64,000 nt of DNA from Sediminibacterium goheungense (GTDB lineage Bacteria > Bacteroidota > Bacteroidia > Chitinophagales > Chitinophagaceae). Of the stretch, positions 53,846 through 63,414 are shown in pieces (the first letter of the stretch is position 1; every line of letters begins with the position of its first letter). Below the pieces are notes generated by a model. It did not search any database, was not told where the DNA came from, and saw nothing but the letters and a program-made list of their open reading frames with translations. The stretch covers positions 96,269 through 160,268 of the forward strand of contig NZ_SNWP01000014.1 in NCBI RefSeq assembly GCF_004361915.1, read 5' to 3'. Position numbers and translations under genes: made by a program.

Positions 53846-54568
53846 ATGTCACTACCACTCGAAATATGCGTATTCAATACAGCAACTGCGATTGCTGCGG
53901 CTGAGGCTGGAGCGGACAGAATTGAATTGTGTGAAAACTATGCCAATGGTGGGACTACCCCATCCTATGGGTATTTAAAAACCACCCGTGAAAAAATCAG
54001 CATCCCTGTTTTTCCAATGATACGTCCAAGAGGTGGTGATTATTTTCATCGACCCGAAGAAATAGAAATCATTGCAAAAGATATTGCACTCTGTAAAGAA
54101 CTGGGGTTTGAAGGTGTAGTATTTGGCTTATTGAACAGAGATGGCTCTATCGACAAAGAAAACACAGCCCGACTGGTTGAGCTTGCCTATCCGCTGGATG
54201 TTACCTTTCATCGTGCATTTGATCGATGTAAAGATCCATTAGCATCTCTTGAGACCATTATCGCTTGTGGATGTACAAGAATACTCACCAGTGGACAACA
54301 TCCTAAAGCACCCGATGGAAAAGAACTTATCCGGCAACTGGTGGAGCAGGCTGACGATAGAATTATTATTATGCCGGGAAGTGGCATTAATAGCCGTAAT
54401 CTCAAAGAAATGATCGATTACACCGGCGCCAAAGAATTTCATACTTCCGCCAGAGTATTACGACCTTCTACTACTGAATATATGAATCCACTGATACCGG
54501 AAGATTTCAGTCAGGATTTTACAGACGAAACAGAAATCGCAACACTCAAAAAAATATTGAGTCAGTAA
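53846..54568 (+). CDS. cutC: CutC-family protein
   Basis: A 240-residue TIM-barrel protein: MSLPLEICVFNTATAIAAAEAGADRIELCENYANGGTTPSYGYL, FPMIRPRGGDYFHRPEEIEII, GFEGVVFGLLNRDGSID, VTFHRAFDRCKDPLASLETII and ILTSGQHPKAPDGKELI. CutC was named for copper homeostasis but its biochemical role is unsettled. Full length for the family. It is followed by the HEAT-like gene 30 bp downstream, likely the same transcript. Confidence 0.93.
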   Translation: MSLPLEICVFNTATAIAAAEAGADRIELCENYANGGTTPSYGYLKTTREKISIPVFPMIRPRGGDYFHRPEEIEIIAKDIALCKELGFEGVVFGLLNRDGSIDKENTARLVELAYPLDVTFHRAFDRCKDPLASLETIIACGCTRILTSGQHPKAPDGKELIRQLVEQADDRIIIMPGSGINSRNLKEMIDYTGAKEFHTSARVLRPSTTEYMNPLIPEDFSQDFTDETEIATLKKILSQ

Positions 54569-54598
54569 CTCGAGTCACCTTATTTCCGAAGTTTACAA

Positions 54599-55117
54599 AT
54601 GAATATCAGAGAAGAACTGGCAAGAGAACATTCCAAAGAACAGGCGCTTCGCATCGCTAACTATGCGGTTCAAAATAAAAAAAAGTTCAGGGAGCTGATG
54701 GACTGTTACACTGACGAGGACTATCGTTTATCGCAAAGGGCCGCATGGAGTGTAAGCTGGGCAGCAAAAAATAACCCTGAAATGATAGCGCCCTATATAC
54801 CGGTACTTGTAAAAAGATTACAGGAAAAAGGTGTTCATGATGCTGTTATACGCAATGCAGTAAGGGTACTTGAAGATATTGAAATACCGGAATCCTTTCA
54901 TGGAGAAGTGATGAACAGTTGTTTTGCCTTTATTGAAAATCCTGTAACGCCCGCTGCTATTAAAGCATTTTCACTAACCGTCTTATTCAATCTTTCCCAG
55001 CAATACCCTGAAATAAAACAAGAGTTAAAACTTATCATCGAAGAAAGATGGGATACGGAAACAGCGGCTTTCAAAAGCAGGGGTAGGAAAATATTGAAAG
55101 CAATGGCTGATGGCTGA
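54599..55117 (+). CDS. Helical-repeat (HEAT-like) protein, unknown function
   Basis: A 172-residue all-helical protein: ELAREHSKEQALRIANYAVQNKKKFRELMDCY, LSQRAAWSVSWAAKNNPEMIAPYIPVLVKRLQEKGVHDAVIRNAVRVLEDIEIPE and TPAAIKAFSLTVLFNLSQQYPEIKQELKLIIEERW, which together resemble short HEAT repeats. Function unknown. The last residues (AMADG) and stop codon are encoded by a heptamer repeat. Confidence 0.8.
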   Translation: MNIREELAREHSKEQALRIANYAVQNKKKFRELMDCYTDEDYRLSQRAAWSVSWAAKNNPEMIAPYIPVLVKRLQEKGVHDAVIRNAVRVLEDIEIPESFHGEVMNSCFAFIENPVTPAAIKAFSLTVLFNLSQQYPEIKQELKLIIEERWDTETAAFKSRGRKILKAMADG

Positions 55118-55181
55118 TGTCTGATGGCTGATGTCTGATGGCTGATGTCGGATATGATTAAATCCGACATCAGCCATCAGA
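55105..55181. repeat. Heptamer tandem repeat, inverted pair (GGCTGAT/GTCTGAT family)
   Basis: Left arm 55105-55153: seven consecutive units GGCTGAT, GGCTGAT, GTCTGAT, GGCTGAT, GTCTGAT, GGCTGAT, GTCGGAT. Right arm 55162-55181 is a perfect 20-bp reverse complement of the end of the left arm. The stop codon at 55115-55117 is inside the left arm. Lies between convergent genes. Confidence 0.95.
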
Positions 55182-55192
55182 TATCCTACATT

Positions 55193-56431
55193 TTAATATA
55201 GCATTCTCACCTTAATCGTTTCCTTTACTTCTTTCAGCAATTCAACAGCTTTTTTAGAGAGTTTTTTGTCTACATCGAGAACAACATAACCTATCTCTTC
55301 ATTGGTTTTGAGGTATTGACCAACTATATTGATGTTATTTTTGGATAAGGCGGTATTGATCGCACTTAAAACACCCGGTACATTTCTGTGTATATGCAGA
55401 ATACGATGAGCTCCATCAACCGGTGGTAATCCAATGGCAGGAACACTATGCGAACCATTGGTAATACCGCGCTCGAGGTATTGAAATAATTTTACACTTA
55501 CGTCTTCTCCGATATTCTGCTGTGCCTCTTCTGTAGAGCCTCCGATATGTGGCGTTAGTATAACATTGGGTAAACCCTGAAGTGGTGTTTCAAAACGATC
55601 ACCGTTTTTTTCCGGCTCCCATGGATATACATCGATACCGGCACCTGCAATACTACCCTCTTTCAACGCTTCACTCAGGGCTTTGAGATCAACCACTTCT
55701 CCCCTTGCGTAATTCAGTAAGATGGCGCCTTTTTTAAAATGTTTAATATTGTTTTTATTGATCAGGTTTTTGGTCTGCGGCGTTTCGGGTACATGCAGTG
55801 AAATGATATCACTGTTACCCAATACTTCTTTCATCGATTTAGCAGCGATCGCATTACCTAATGGCAATTTGGTTTCAGTATCATAAAACAATACTTTCAT
55901 ACCCAGTGCTTCTGCAAGCACACTTACCTGAGAACCAATATTTCCGTAACCTATCAATCCGAGGGTTTTACCACGAAGTTCATAACTGCCTTTGGCATCT
56001 TTCATCCAGATACCTTTATGTGCTGCGATATTTTTATCCGATATTTTTCTGATCAGCATTACCGATATGCCTATCACAAGTTCAGCCACACTTCTGGTAT
56101 TACTGTAAGGCGCATTGAAAACAACCACTCCCTTTTTACCGGCATATTTCAGATCAACCTGGTTTACGCCGATGCAAAAGCAACCAATGGCCTGTAATTT
56201 TTTTGCGGCATCCAGTACTTTCGCTGTTATCTGCGTTTTGGAACGGATACCGATGAGGTGAACATCTTTTACTTCTTTTATCAGTTCTTCTTCACTAAGG
56301 GCACCACTGAGTTTACGTACATTGGTATAGCCCTGTTGCTTGAAATACTGAACTGCTTTGTCGCTGATATTTTCAAGGAATAAAATGTGAATCCTCTCTT
56401 TTGGATAACTGGTAATAGCCTGCTTGCTCAT
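55193..56431 (-). CDS. serA: D-3-phosphoglycerate dehydrogenase
   Basis: A 412-residue protein, close to E. coli SerA (410). NAD-binding LGLIGYGNIGSQVSVLAEALG, catalytic Arg in NYARGEVVDLKALSEAL, catalytic Glu in AGIDVYPWEPE and His in VILTPHIGGSTEEAQQNIG. The C-terminal ACT domain (RILHIHRNVPGVLSAINTALSKNNINIVGQYLKT) fits serine feedback. It makes 3-phosphohydroxypyruvate, the first step of serine synthesis. Near-consensus -7 element TATTTTCG (minus strand) at 56436-56443. Confidence 0.96.
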   Translation of the reverse strand: MSKQAITSYPKERIHILFLENISDKAVQYFKQQGYTNVRKLSGALSEEELIKEVKDVHLIGIRSKTQITAKVLDAAKKLQAIGCFCIGVNQVDLKYAGKKGVVVFNAPYSNTRSVAELVIGISVMLIRKISDKNIAAHKGIWMKDAKGSYELRGKTLGLIGYGNIGSQVSVLAEALGMKVLFYDTETKLPLGNAIAAKSMKEVLGNSDIISLHVPETPQTKNLINKNNIKHFKKGAILLNYARGEVVDLKALSEALKEGSIAGAGIDVYPWEPEKNGDRFETPLQGLPNVILTPHIGGSTEEAQQNIGEDVSVKLFQYLERGITNGSHSVPAIGLPPVDGAHRILHIHRNVPGVLSAINTALSKNNINIVGQYLKTNEEIGYVVLDVDKKLSKKAVELLKEVKETIKVRMLY

Positions 56432-56435
56432 GTAG

Positions 56436-56511
56436 CGAAAATAATGTTTTTATTTTCTGCATAACCTTTCGCTTTTTAACCATTACGGTAACACATTGTT
56501 TTTTATTTTCG
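56436..56511. promoter_or_regulatory. Divergent near-consensus -7 elements for serA and serine hydrolase
   Basis: TATTTTCG on the minus strand at 56436-56443 and on the plus strand at 56504-56511; both differ from TAnnTTTG only by C for T. The shared variant suggests a common promoter type. Confidence 0.4.
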
Positions 56512-56531
56512 CCGCGAAGAAAAACTAACAG

Positions 56532-57734
56532 ATGATCGTAAGAGCCTTTAGTATCGCTATTTTGATGGGTTTGTTTCAGTCCTGTTCTGCACAACCGGCT
56601 ACTGAAAAAGGATCGGTAGAAACGTATGCGCCAATACCTTCTGCCAATAAAGCTATGTACAGTGCAGAAATTGAAAAGCAATACAAACAATTGTTAGGTA
56701 ACCGTGGTTTCAATGGAAGTATTCTGGTGGCCAAAAATGGAGAAATTTTATTTGAAGACTATCAGGGATATATCAATTTCAAAACAAAGGAACCTATTAC
56801 GCCCAATACGCCTTTTCACCTTGCATCGGTATCGAAAACTTTTACCGGCATGGCCATTATGAGGTTGCGGGAGCAGGGTAAACTGAAGCTCGATGATTTG
56901 GTTACCGATTTCTTTCCTTCTTTTCCCTATCCCAATATAACTGTACAGCTATTATTGAATCATAGAAGCGGTTTGAACAATTATGTTTATTTCATGGTAG
57001 ACCGTAAAGTGGAAACATACCGGGTAAAAACCAAAAAAGGTCGCTGGGTACGCAGAACACGTACCATCAAAATGCCCCCTTTAAAGCCGGGATTACTTAG
57101 TAACCAGGATGTATTGGATTATATGGTTCAATATAAGCCAGCTCCTTTATTTGCACCCGACAGGGCTTTCCGTTACAGTAATACCAATTACGCCATGCTG
57201 GCCCTTATTATTGAAAAAGTTACCGGACTTTCCTATCCAAAATATATGAAAGACAGTTTGTTTACTCCATTGGGTATGACAGACAGCTATGTGTTCAGTA
57301 TAGCGGATACGGCCAGGTATATACCTTCCTATAAATACAATAATGCGCCCTATGGCCTTGAAAAGCTGGATTGTATTTATGGTGATAAAAACGTGTACTC
57401 GACAGTAAGGGATATGTTTCTCTGGGACAAGGCCCTCCATGAAGGAACTTATGTGAATCAAAACTCACAAGTACTTGCTTATCAGCCCTATAGTTTTGAA
57501 ACTAAATCCTTTCATAACTATGGTTTGGGTTGGCGCCTGCTAAACTCGCCAACGGAAGAAATTGTGTACCACAATGGCTGGTGGCATGGCAATAATACTG
57601 TTTTCACCCGTTTTATAAAGGATACAGCTACTATCATTGTTCTTGGCAACCGCTATAACCGCAATATATATCAGGCCAAAAAGCTATCTGTTGCCTTTAC
57701 CGGTAGAACAGATAGTACAGAGCTGGAAGAATAA
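56532..57734 (+). CDS. Serine hydrolase, beta-lactamase/class C type, lipoprotein
   Basis: A 400-residue protein with a lipobox (MIVRAFSIAILMGLFQSCSAQ). Penicillin-binding-type motifs: SxxK in HLASVSKTFTGMAI, YxN in FRYSNTNYAMLAL, and HxG in YHNGWWHGNNTVF. The family covers D-alanyl-D-alanine peptidases, esterases and class C-like enzymes at the periplasmic face; exact substrate unknown. A basic insertion (VKTKKGRWVRRTRTIK) lies between the first two motifs. Divergent from serA. Confidence 0.9.
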   Translation: MIVRAFSIAILMGLFQSCSAQPATEKGSVETYAPIPSANKAMYSAEIEKQYKQLLGNRGFNGSILVAKNGEILFEDYQGYINFKTKEPITPNTPFHLASVSKTFTGMAIMRLREQGKLKLDDLVTDFFPSFPYPNITVQLLLNHRSGLNNYVYFMVDRKVETYRVKTKKGRWVRRTRTIKMPPLKPGLLSNQDVLDYMVQYKPAPLFAPDRAFRYSNTNYAMLALIIEKVTGLSYPKYMKDSLFTPLGMTDSYVFSIADTARYIPSYKYNNAPYGLEKLDCIYGDKNVYSTVRDMFLWDKALHEGTYVNQNSQVLAYQPYSFETKSFHNYGLGWRLLNSPTEEIVYHNGWWHGNNTVFTRFIKDTATIIVLGNRYNRNIYQAKKLSVAFTGRTDSTELEE

Positions 57735-57793
57735 GCCTCCAGAATAGTTTTAGATGGGCGGTATCAGACAGGCTGTTTTTAGCCTTTTACCCC

Positions 57794-57801
57794 TATTTTT
57801 G
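57794..57801 (+). promoter_or_regulatory. Predicted -7 element for the membrane pyrophosphatase
   Basis: TATTTTTG, 39 bp before ATG 57841. Confidence 0.5.
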
Positions 57802-57840
57802 CAGACTTTTAATATAAACTTTACCAGACACACACTGATT

Positions 57841-60249
57841 ATGGACAAAATCTTGTTTTATGCCGTTCCGGCAATGGGAGTTGTAGGTCTTCTCTACACT
57901 TTTTTAAAGTTTAACTGGGTATCTAAACAGGATGCGGGTAATGACCGCATGAAAGAGATCAGCACATATATTGCTGAGGGCGCTATGGCTTTTTTAAAAG
58001 CTGAGTGGAGAATACTGACTTATTTCGTGGTAATTGTTGCGCTTTTACTGGGTGTAATGGCCAGCAGCAACCCGCATTCGCACTGGTCCATTTCACTGGC
58101 GTTTGTATTGGGTGCTGTTTGCAGTGCCGTTGCAGGTTATATTGGCATGAAAGTGGCTACCAAGGCCAATGTTCGTACAGCACAGGCAGCCAGAACAAGT
58201 CTTTCTAAAGCATTGAATGTTTCATTCACCGGTGGTGCTGTTATGGGACTGGGTGTTGCCGGTTTGGCAGTACTGGGTCTGGGTGGTGTTTACCTGATCC
58301 TGAAGCAATTGTTTGCTCCGGAAGCCGCTGCGAATTCGGAAGAAATGCTGCGTACGATTGAGGTATTAACAGGTTTCTCATTGGGTGCCGAGTCTATCGC
58401 TTTATTTGCCCGTGTGGGTGGTGGTATCTATACAAAAGCTGCCGATGTAGGTGCTGACCTTGTGGGTAAAGTGGAAGCAGGCATTCCTGAAGATGATCCG
58501 CGTAACCCGGCTACCATTGCCGATAACGTAGGTGATAATGTGGGCGATGTGGCAGGTATGGGTGCCGATTTATTTGGTTCATATGTGGCTACTGTACTCG
58601 CTACCATGGTATTGGGTCAGGAAACCATTTCTTCTGATAATTTTGGTGGATATGCACCTATCCTGCTGCCTATGCTGATTGCAGGTGTGGGTATTCTTTT
58701 CTCTATTGTGGGCACCTGGTTTGTCCGTGTTAGCGATGCCGCCGGTATCAATACGGCCAACGTACAGAAAGCGCTGAACATGGGTAACTGGGGTTCTATT
58801 ATTCTTACAGCCGGAGCCTGTGCGGGTCTGGTATATTATATTTTACCCGAAACCATGACTCTCCGTGGGCACGATTTTACCCGCGATGGTGTTTTAGGTG
58901 CGATTGTGGTAGGACTGGCCGTAGGTACTTTGATGAGTATTATTACAGAATATTATACTGCAATGGGTAAACGTCCTGTAATGTCAATTATCCGACAATC
59001 ATCAACAGGTCATGCTACCAACGTAATTGGTGGTCTGGCTGTAGGTATGGAATCAACCTTCCTGCCTATTCTGGTACTGGCAGGTGGTATCTGGGGTTCT
59101 TATGAGTGTGCCGGTTTATATGGTGTGGCCATTGCTGCAGCCGGTATGATGGCTACCACTGCTATGCAGTTAGCGATCGACGCTTTTGGTCCAATTGCTG
59201 ATAATGCCGGTGGTATTGCTGAAATGAGTGAATTACCTAAAGAAGTTCGTGAGAAAACAGATGTACTGGATGCTGTAGGTAATACCACTGCTGCTACCGG
59301 TAAAGGTTTTGCTATTGCTTCTGCCGCCTTAACGGCATTGGCACTGTTTGCTGCTTTCGTGGGTGTAGCAGGTATAGAGGGTATTGATATTTATAAAGCA
59401 AAAGTACTGGCCTCTCTTTTTGTAGGTGCCATGATTCCTTTTATCTTCTCTTCGCTGGCTATTCGTGCGGTAGGACAGGCTGCTATGTCGATGGTGGAGG
59501 AAGTGCGCCGTCAGTTCCGTACCATTCCTGGTATTATGGAAGGAACAGGTAAACCAGAGTATGATAAATGTGTGGCCATTTCTACTGAGGCATCTATCAA
59601 GAAAATGATGTTGCCAGGTGCTATTGCCATTGTATCTCCTTTGATTATTGGTTTCCTTTTAGGCCCTGAAGCATTGGGTGGTTTTCTGGCAGGTGCTACG
59701 GTAAGTGGTGTATTAATGGGTATGTTCCAGAACAATGCCGGTGGTGCATGGGATAACGCCAAAAAATCATTCGAAAAAGGCGTGGAGATCAATGGCGAAA
59801 TGTTCTACAAAAAATCAGAACCACATAAAGCATCTGTAACAGGTGATACGGTGGGTGATCCATTTAAAGATACATCAGGTCCATCTATGAATATCCTGAT
59901 TAAACTGATGTCAATCGTATCGCTTGTTATCGCGCCAACACTGGCACAGTTACATGGTGCATCTGCTGATCATACAGTAGAAAAAAGAATTGAAATCAAA
60001 GCAACTAATAGCGGAGAAACAGCCAGTATCACCCTGAATGGTGCCGACGCGAATATGGATCAGTTGGTGGCTGAATTGAAAAATGCAGGTCTGGCTACCG
60101 GTGATAAAGTTTCAGTAGAAATTAAAGAAGGTAAGATTGTTGTGAATGGTCAGGAACTTTCAGCAGAAGTTGCCGCTCAGTTTTCTAAATACCTCGATGG
60201 TAAAGAAAAACTGAATATTAAAGTGGATCTTACGGAAGAGAAGAAATAA
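57841..60249 (+). CDS. hppA: Membrane-bound ion-pumping pyrophosphatase with C-terminal extension
   Basis: An 802-residue protein starting at ATG 57841. Pyrophosphate-binding [55 protein letters not shown] is intact, as are about 16 membrane helices. [13 protein letters not shown] has Ala and Gly at the two positions that mark K+-dependent enzymes (K+-independent ones have Lys/Thr). It uses PPi hydrolysis to pump Na+ or H+; ion choice is not decided here. About 95 residues follow the last helix (from [12 protein letters not shown] on), a charged beta/alpha tail that usual enzymes (about 660-730 residues) lack. Confidence 0.95.
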   Translation: MDKILFYAVPAMGVVGLLYTFLKFNWVSKQDAGNDRMKEISTYIAEGAMAFLKAEWRILTYFVVIVALLLGVMASSNPHSHWSISLAFVLGAVCSAVAGYIGMKVATKANVRTAQAARTSLSKALNVSFTGGAVMGLGVAGLAVLGLGGVYLILKQLFAPEAAANSEEMLRTIEVLTGFSLGAESIALFARVGGGIYTKAADVGADLVGKVEAGIPEDDPRNPATIADNVGDNVGDVAGMGADLFGSYVATVLATMVLGQETISSDNFGGYAPILLPMLIAGVGILFSIVGTWFVRVSDAAGINTANVQKALNMGNWGSIILTAGACAGLVYYILPETMTLRGHDFTRDGVLGAIVVGLAVGTLMSIITEYYTAMGKRPVMSIIRQSSTGHATNVIGGLAVGMESTFLPILVLAGGIWGSYECAGLYGVAIAAAGMMATTAMQLAIDAFGPIADNAGGIAEMSELPKEVREKTDVLDAVGNTTAATGKGFAIASAALTALALFAAFVGVAGIEGIDIYKAKVLASLFVGAMIPFIFSSLAIRAVGQAAMSMVEEVRRQFRTIPGIMEGTGKPEYDKCVAISTEASIKKMMLPGAIAIVSPLIIGFLLGPEALGGFLAGATVSGVLMGMFQNNAGGAWDNAKKSFEKGVEINGEMFYKKSEPHKASVTGDTVGDPFKDTSGPSMNILIKLMSIVSLVIAPTLAQLHGASADHTVEKRIEIKATNSGETASITLNGADANMDQLVAELKNAGLATGDKVSVEIKEGKIVVNGQELSAEVAAQFSKYLDGKEKLNIKVDLTEEKK

Positions 60250-60267
60250 GCTTACAGATACAATAAA

Positions 60268-60298
60268 TAAAAGGGTTGATATTGCATCAACCCTTTTT
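60268..60298. terminator. Intrinsic terminator after hppA, probably bidirectional
   Basis: AAGGGTTGAT / ATTGC / ATCAACCCTT stem-loop with AAAA on the left and TTTTT on the right, between convergent genes. Confidence 0.9.
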
Positions 60299-60314
60299 AT
60301 TTTATCCTGTCTAT

Positions 60315-61646
60315 TCATCGTTGAACGACCAGTCCTGCCAGCGATGGTAATGAAATATTAGCTCCAATTAATGCCAGTAAATTACTGTTAACAACAAAGG
60401 GCGTATTATAATCTTTGCCTAAAGATGCATTGAGTGATATTACTTCACTGATTTTATACTCCATATTCAAGGCCATTCTAAAAGTAGAACCTGAGCGAAT
60501 GGCCTGTATATTGTTTCCGCTGATATCTTTTGTAGGATACCTGTAATCATAAAAACGATAAATAATTTCCAGTCCGTAATTAAATCCTTTATCAACAATT
60601 CTATTGGCACTTACACCCAGATCAAAATTGCTACTTACCGAATCGGCTTTTGAAAAAGTATATCTTGTTAAAAAAGAAAATTCAGATTTCTGATCAGTTG
60701 TACGGTGGCTCATGGTAGACCATATGCCAGTTTTCTGATACAATGATTTTCCAAATTGATTCTCAGGAAAATATTGTACACCTGCCATGGCTATTTCCCA
60801 AATGAACCCGACTTTATCTTTGTTCTCGGACTTTATCTTTTGAAGTGCAAGTGCCTCCGCACTTTTATCAAGTACCGTTTTTCTGAGGTTTTGCAAAACA
60901 GTTTCCACTGTATAATCCGTTTTCCTGGCAATTGCCAGGTATTCTTTTACAAAATCCTGAGCCAGGGTTAAAATAGAATCTGATTTATTGGGCTCTTGCT
61001 GTTTCATTAATTTAAAATACTCTGTCATCGCATTGTCAAGCTCATTGAAAATACCATTTTCTGCAGCTATTTTATTTTTCAATGAGGCAGATTTACTGTT
61101 ATCGTCCAGTATTTCTTTAACTGCACGTTGGATCAGATCTTTCATATCAATTTTGGCCACATACAAACGCATATTCAGTTTCAGTTGTTGGGGTATTTTC
61201 CCTGAAAACAATTGCGTACGCAAACCAATTGCCAGTCGGGTACCCGTGAGTGTATCCCGTTGATCATTGAGCTTACTGGTAGCGACTGATACTGCGAGTG
61301 TTTTCATCATATTGCCCCAAACATCAGCTACAGGTATATCCCCGAAACGCCTGTTGATACCGTAATACTCATAAAAATCAATATCCTTTCTTGGTTTTAG
61401 CCAGTAAGGCGAAAATTCAAGGCTTACATTCGGATTCAAAGTAGCTCCTCCCAGACCTGAGATAAGAGAAGTGGCCACAGCTTGCGGTGTGGTGGGGCGT
61501 GCTATACTGTAGGCCCCCAGATTTAATACTGATGCAGCAGGTGTAGTGGGTAGTCTGAAATGATCCAGTTTTATGGTGTCTGACTGGGCAAAAACAGTAT
61601 GACTGACACTGGATAATACTATCAAGGCAAGGTAAATATTACGCAT
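60315..61646 (-). CDS. Exported, probably outer-membrane protein of unknown function
   Basis: A 443-residue protein with signal peptide MRNIYLALIVLSSVSHTVFAQ. The N-terminal part (TSLISGLGGATLNPNVSLEFSPYWLKPRKDIDFYEYY) and the C-terminal part (alternating strands FSFLTRYTFSKADSVSSNFDLGVSANRIVDKGFNYGLEIIYRFYDY) look like barrel strands, with a helical insertion at about 170-280. Last gene of a three-gene operon, six bases after the middle gene. No family recognised. Confidence 0.75.
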   Translation of the reverse strand: MRNIYLALIVLSSVSHTVFAQSDTIKLDHFRLPTTPAASVLNLGAYSIARPTTPQAVATSLISGLGGATLNPNVSLEFSPYWLKPRKDIDFYEYYGINRRFGDIPVADVWGNMMKTLAVSVATSKLNDQRDTLTGTRLAIGLRTQLFSGKIPQQLKLNMRLYVAKIDMKDLIQRAVKEILDDNSKSASLKNKIAAENGIFNELDNAMTEYFKLMKQQEPNKSDSILTLAQDFVKEYLAIARKTDYTVETVLQNLRKTVLDKSAEALALQKIKSENKDKVGFIWEIAMAGVQYFPENQFGKSLYQKTGIWSTMSHRTTDQKSEFSFLTRYTFSKADSVSSNFDLGVSANRIVDKGFNYGLEIIYRFYDYRYPTKDISGNNIQAIRSGSTFRMALNMEYKISEVISLNASLGKDYNTPFVVNSNLLALIGANISLPSLAGLVVQR

Positions 61647-61652
61647 GAATTG

Positions 61653-62000
61653 CTATTTAATTGTAAATTCTATTTCAAATAATATAGTACCTCCATTTTT
61701 ATCTGCATCTACTGAATAGTCATATACAGTTTCCTGCTGGTCATCTTTCAGGATAATATTTACCGGAACATTATCTGTATGAGGATTTACATCGGTAGCA
61801 TTAATTTCTACAAATAACTTTTTTCCATGACAATCCTCGACTGTTCCAATCAGGATTACTTCAAACTGGCCAAAAACCAGCTTTTTTTTACCGATTTTTA
61901 CAAAGGCATTATAATACTGTCCCATTCCTACTTTCAGAAAAAGAAACAGATTGCCTGTGCCAGACTGGTAGGTTTCTTCGTTTTTATAAAATACTGCCAT
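61653..62000 (-). CDS. Small beta-rich protein of unknown function
   Basis: A 115-residue protein without signal peptide. Predicted strands: GNLFLFLKVGMGQYYNAFVKIGKKKLVFGQFEVILIGTVED, KLFVEINATDVNP, VNIILKDDQQETVYDYSV and TILFEIEFTIK, consistent with a beta-sandwich. Middle gene of the operon, 12 bases after the hydrolase-like gene. No family recognised. Confidence 0.72.
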   Translation of the reverse strand: MAVFYKNEETYQSGTGNLFLFLKVGMGQYYNAFVKIGKKKLVFGQFEVILIGTVEDCHGKKLFVEINATDVNPHTDNVPVNIILKDDQQETVYDYSVDADKNGGTILFEIEFTIK

Positions 62001-62012
62001 GGCTGTATGGTT

Positions 62013-63242
62013 TTATGCATGAATAATATTTTGTTTTTGCAACTGTTTTATCACCAGACTCAAACAGCTTTGCGCATCATCATCTTTATCCCAATAACAG
62101 GTATGTGTTCGAACGGAATACAAAGTGAATAACTGATACAATACGTTGGGTTTGATATTGGTAACTTCATAGTTAAGGTTTACCGGTAATAATGAACTGC
62201 CGGGTATTCCATATTCTGCATCGCCTTTTGTATTGGTTTTACGCAGATTACTTGCCAAGGCATCAGCAAGTGAATAAACATTGATCCAATATATTGATTT
62301 GGAAAGTGTACTATCTCTTCCATGAAAAAATGAACCAAAGTATACCTGGATAAAATCATATGGGCAACCAATGGTAATCAGCCCTTTCACATTTTTTTGT
62401 ATCCGTGTGGATGCAGGTATGCCAAAAGGAAAAATATAATCCAATGCAATGATGGAACCAAAACTATAGGTATGCATACATACATCAATATCATCACCTT
62501 CCTTTTCGCAGATGTATTCGAGTAACTGATCTAACTGACCATGAATTTTTTGTTTCCGTTCACCGCTGTTAAGATATCCGGTAGCACAGGAAAACTCTGT
62601 TGCCAATGAGGTAATGATGGTATTTACACCGGGTAATAAAATGAGTATAACTGCTGTAATATTCAAAGCCACCTGTGAATATTTTTCCAACTTTTCAGGA
62701 GATATACTTAATTTATTCAGCAGTTCGGTAAGATTGGCACTTTCATTCATCGCATGAATAATTAGCGCAACTGCTACAGGAAATAAAAAGAGGATAGCTG
62801 ATGACATTAGCAAAAAGAGAAGAAATACAAAAAGTGCTTCACCCCTATAACGTGGATTGTAGCCAATTGACTTTCCAACATAAAACAACCTGTAAAAAAT
62901 TAAAGGTAGTTTCACTATTACATGCCCGAATAGGGTTACCGATTTACTTAACACATTTTTCTTCTCGAAATCAGCAATGAGCACATCCGTATACTGATAT
63001 TCATAAAAACGATAGACTGCTGTCTTTTCATCCAATTTATTTTCCCAGATGATTATTTGTTGCGTAGACAACCCGTTTTTTTCGTCATACACAATTTTCT
63101 CAACTGTACAACTGTATTGAACACTGCTGTCTATTCGGTTGTAGTTCATCTGATTCATAAAACGGCGGGCATATTTTTCAGCTGACTCTTTCCGATACGT
63201 TTCTCCAAGCCCAGGTATATAAATGCCCACTTTCTTTGTCAT
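62013..63242 (-). CDS. Membrane protein with alpha/beta-hydrolase-like features
   Basis: A 409-residue protein. The start VGIYIPGLGETYRKE resembles the first strand and oxyanion loop of alpha/beta hydrolases. Two or three membrane helices lie at about residues 140-215 (ALFVFLLFLLMSSAILFLFPVAVALII; VALNITAVILILLPG). Then comes a nucleophile-elbow-like segment DVCMHTYSFGSIIALDYIFP (Ser followed by x-Gly), GLITIGCPYDF, and a late His in RTHTCYW. It may be a membrane-bound lipase/esterase-type enzyme, but the triad is not proven. First gene of a three-gene operon. Confidence 0.65.
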   Translation of the reverse strand: MTKKVGIYIPGLGETYRKESAEKYARRFMNQMNYNRIDSSVQYSCTVEKIVYDEKNGLSTQQIIIWENKLDEKTAVYRFYEYQYTDVLIADFEKKNVLSKSVTLFGHVIVKLPLIFYRLFYVGKSIGYNPRYRGEALFVFLLFLLMSSAILFLFPVAVALIIHAMNESANLTELLNKLSISPEKLEKYSQVALNITAVILILLPGVNTIITSLATEFSCATGYLNSGERKQKIHGQLDQLLEYICEKEGDDIDVCMHTYSFGSIIALDYIFPFGIPASTRIQKNVKGLITIGCPYDFIQVYFGSFFHGRDSTLSKSIYWINVYSLADALASNLRKTNTKGDAEYGIPGSSLLPVNLNYEVTNIKPNVLYQLFTLYSVRTHTCYWDKDDDAQSCLSLVIKQLQKQNIIHA

Positions 63243-63414
63243 AAGAGAAAGATTTATAACTTAATAATAGGTGTAATCACTAAGTGAATAAAGCCAGTGA
63301 GGGGGGATATTCTGGCCTAATCATTGGGGGATGTATAAATGTAGATAGCTTTTTTGTGTTTTACAAGCAAAACACATTATTTTACTATTTTATATTTCAA
63401 AATACCGAATAGTC

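Noticed and set aside
57754..57840. Longer hppA from the upstream ATG 57754
   Set aside because: The extra 29 residues contain the -7 promoter element and do not belong to the family; ATG 57841 gives the normal start [11 protein letters not shown].
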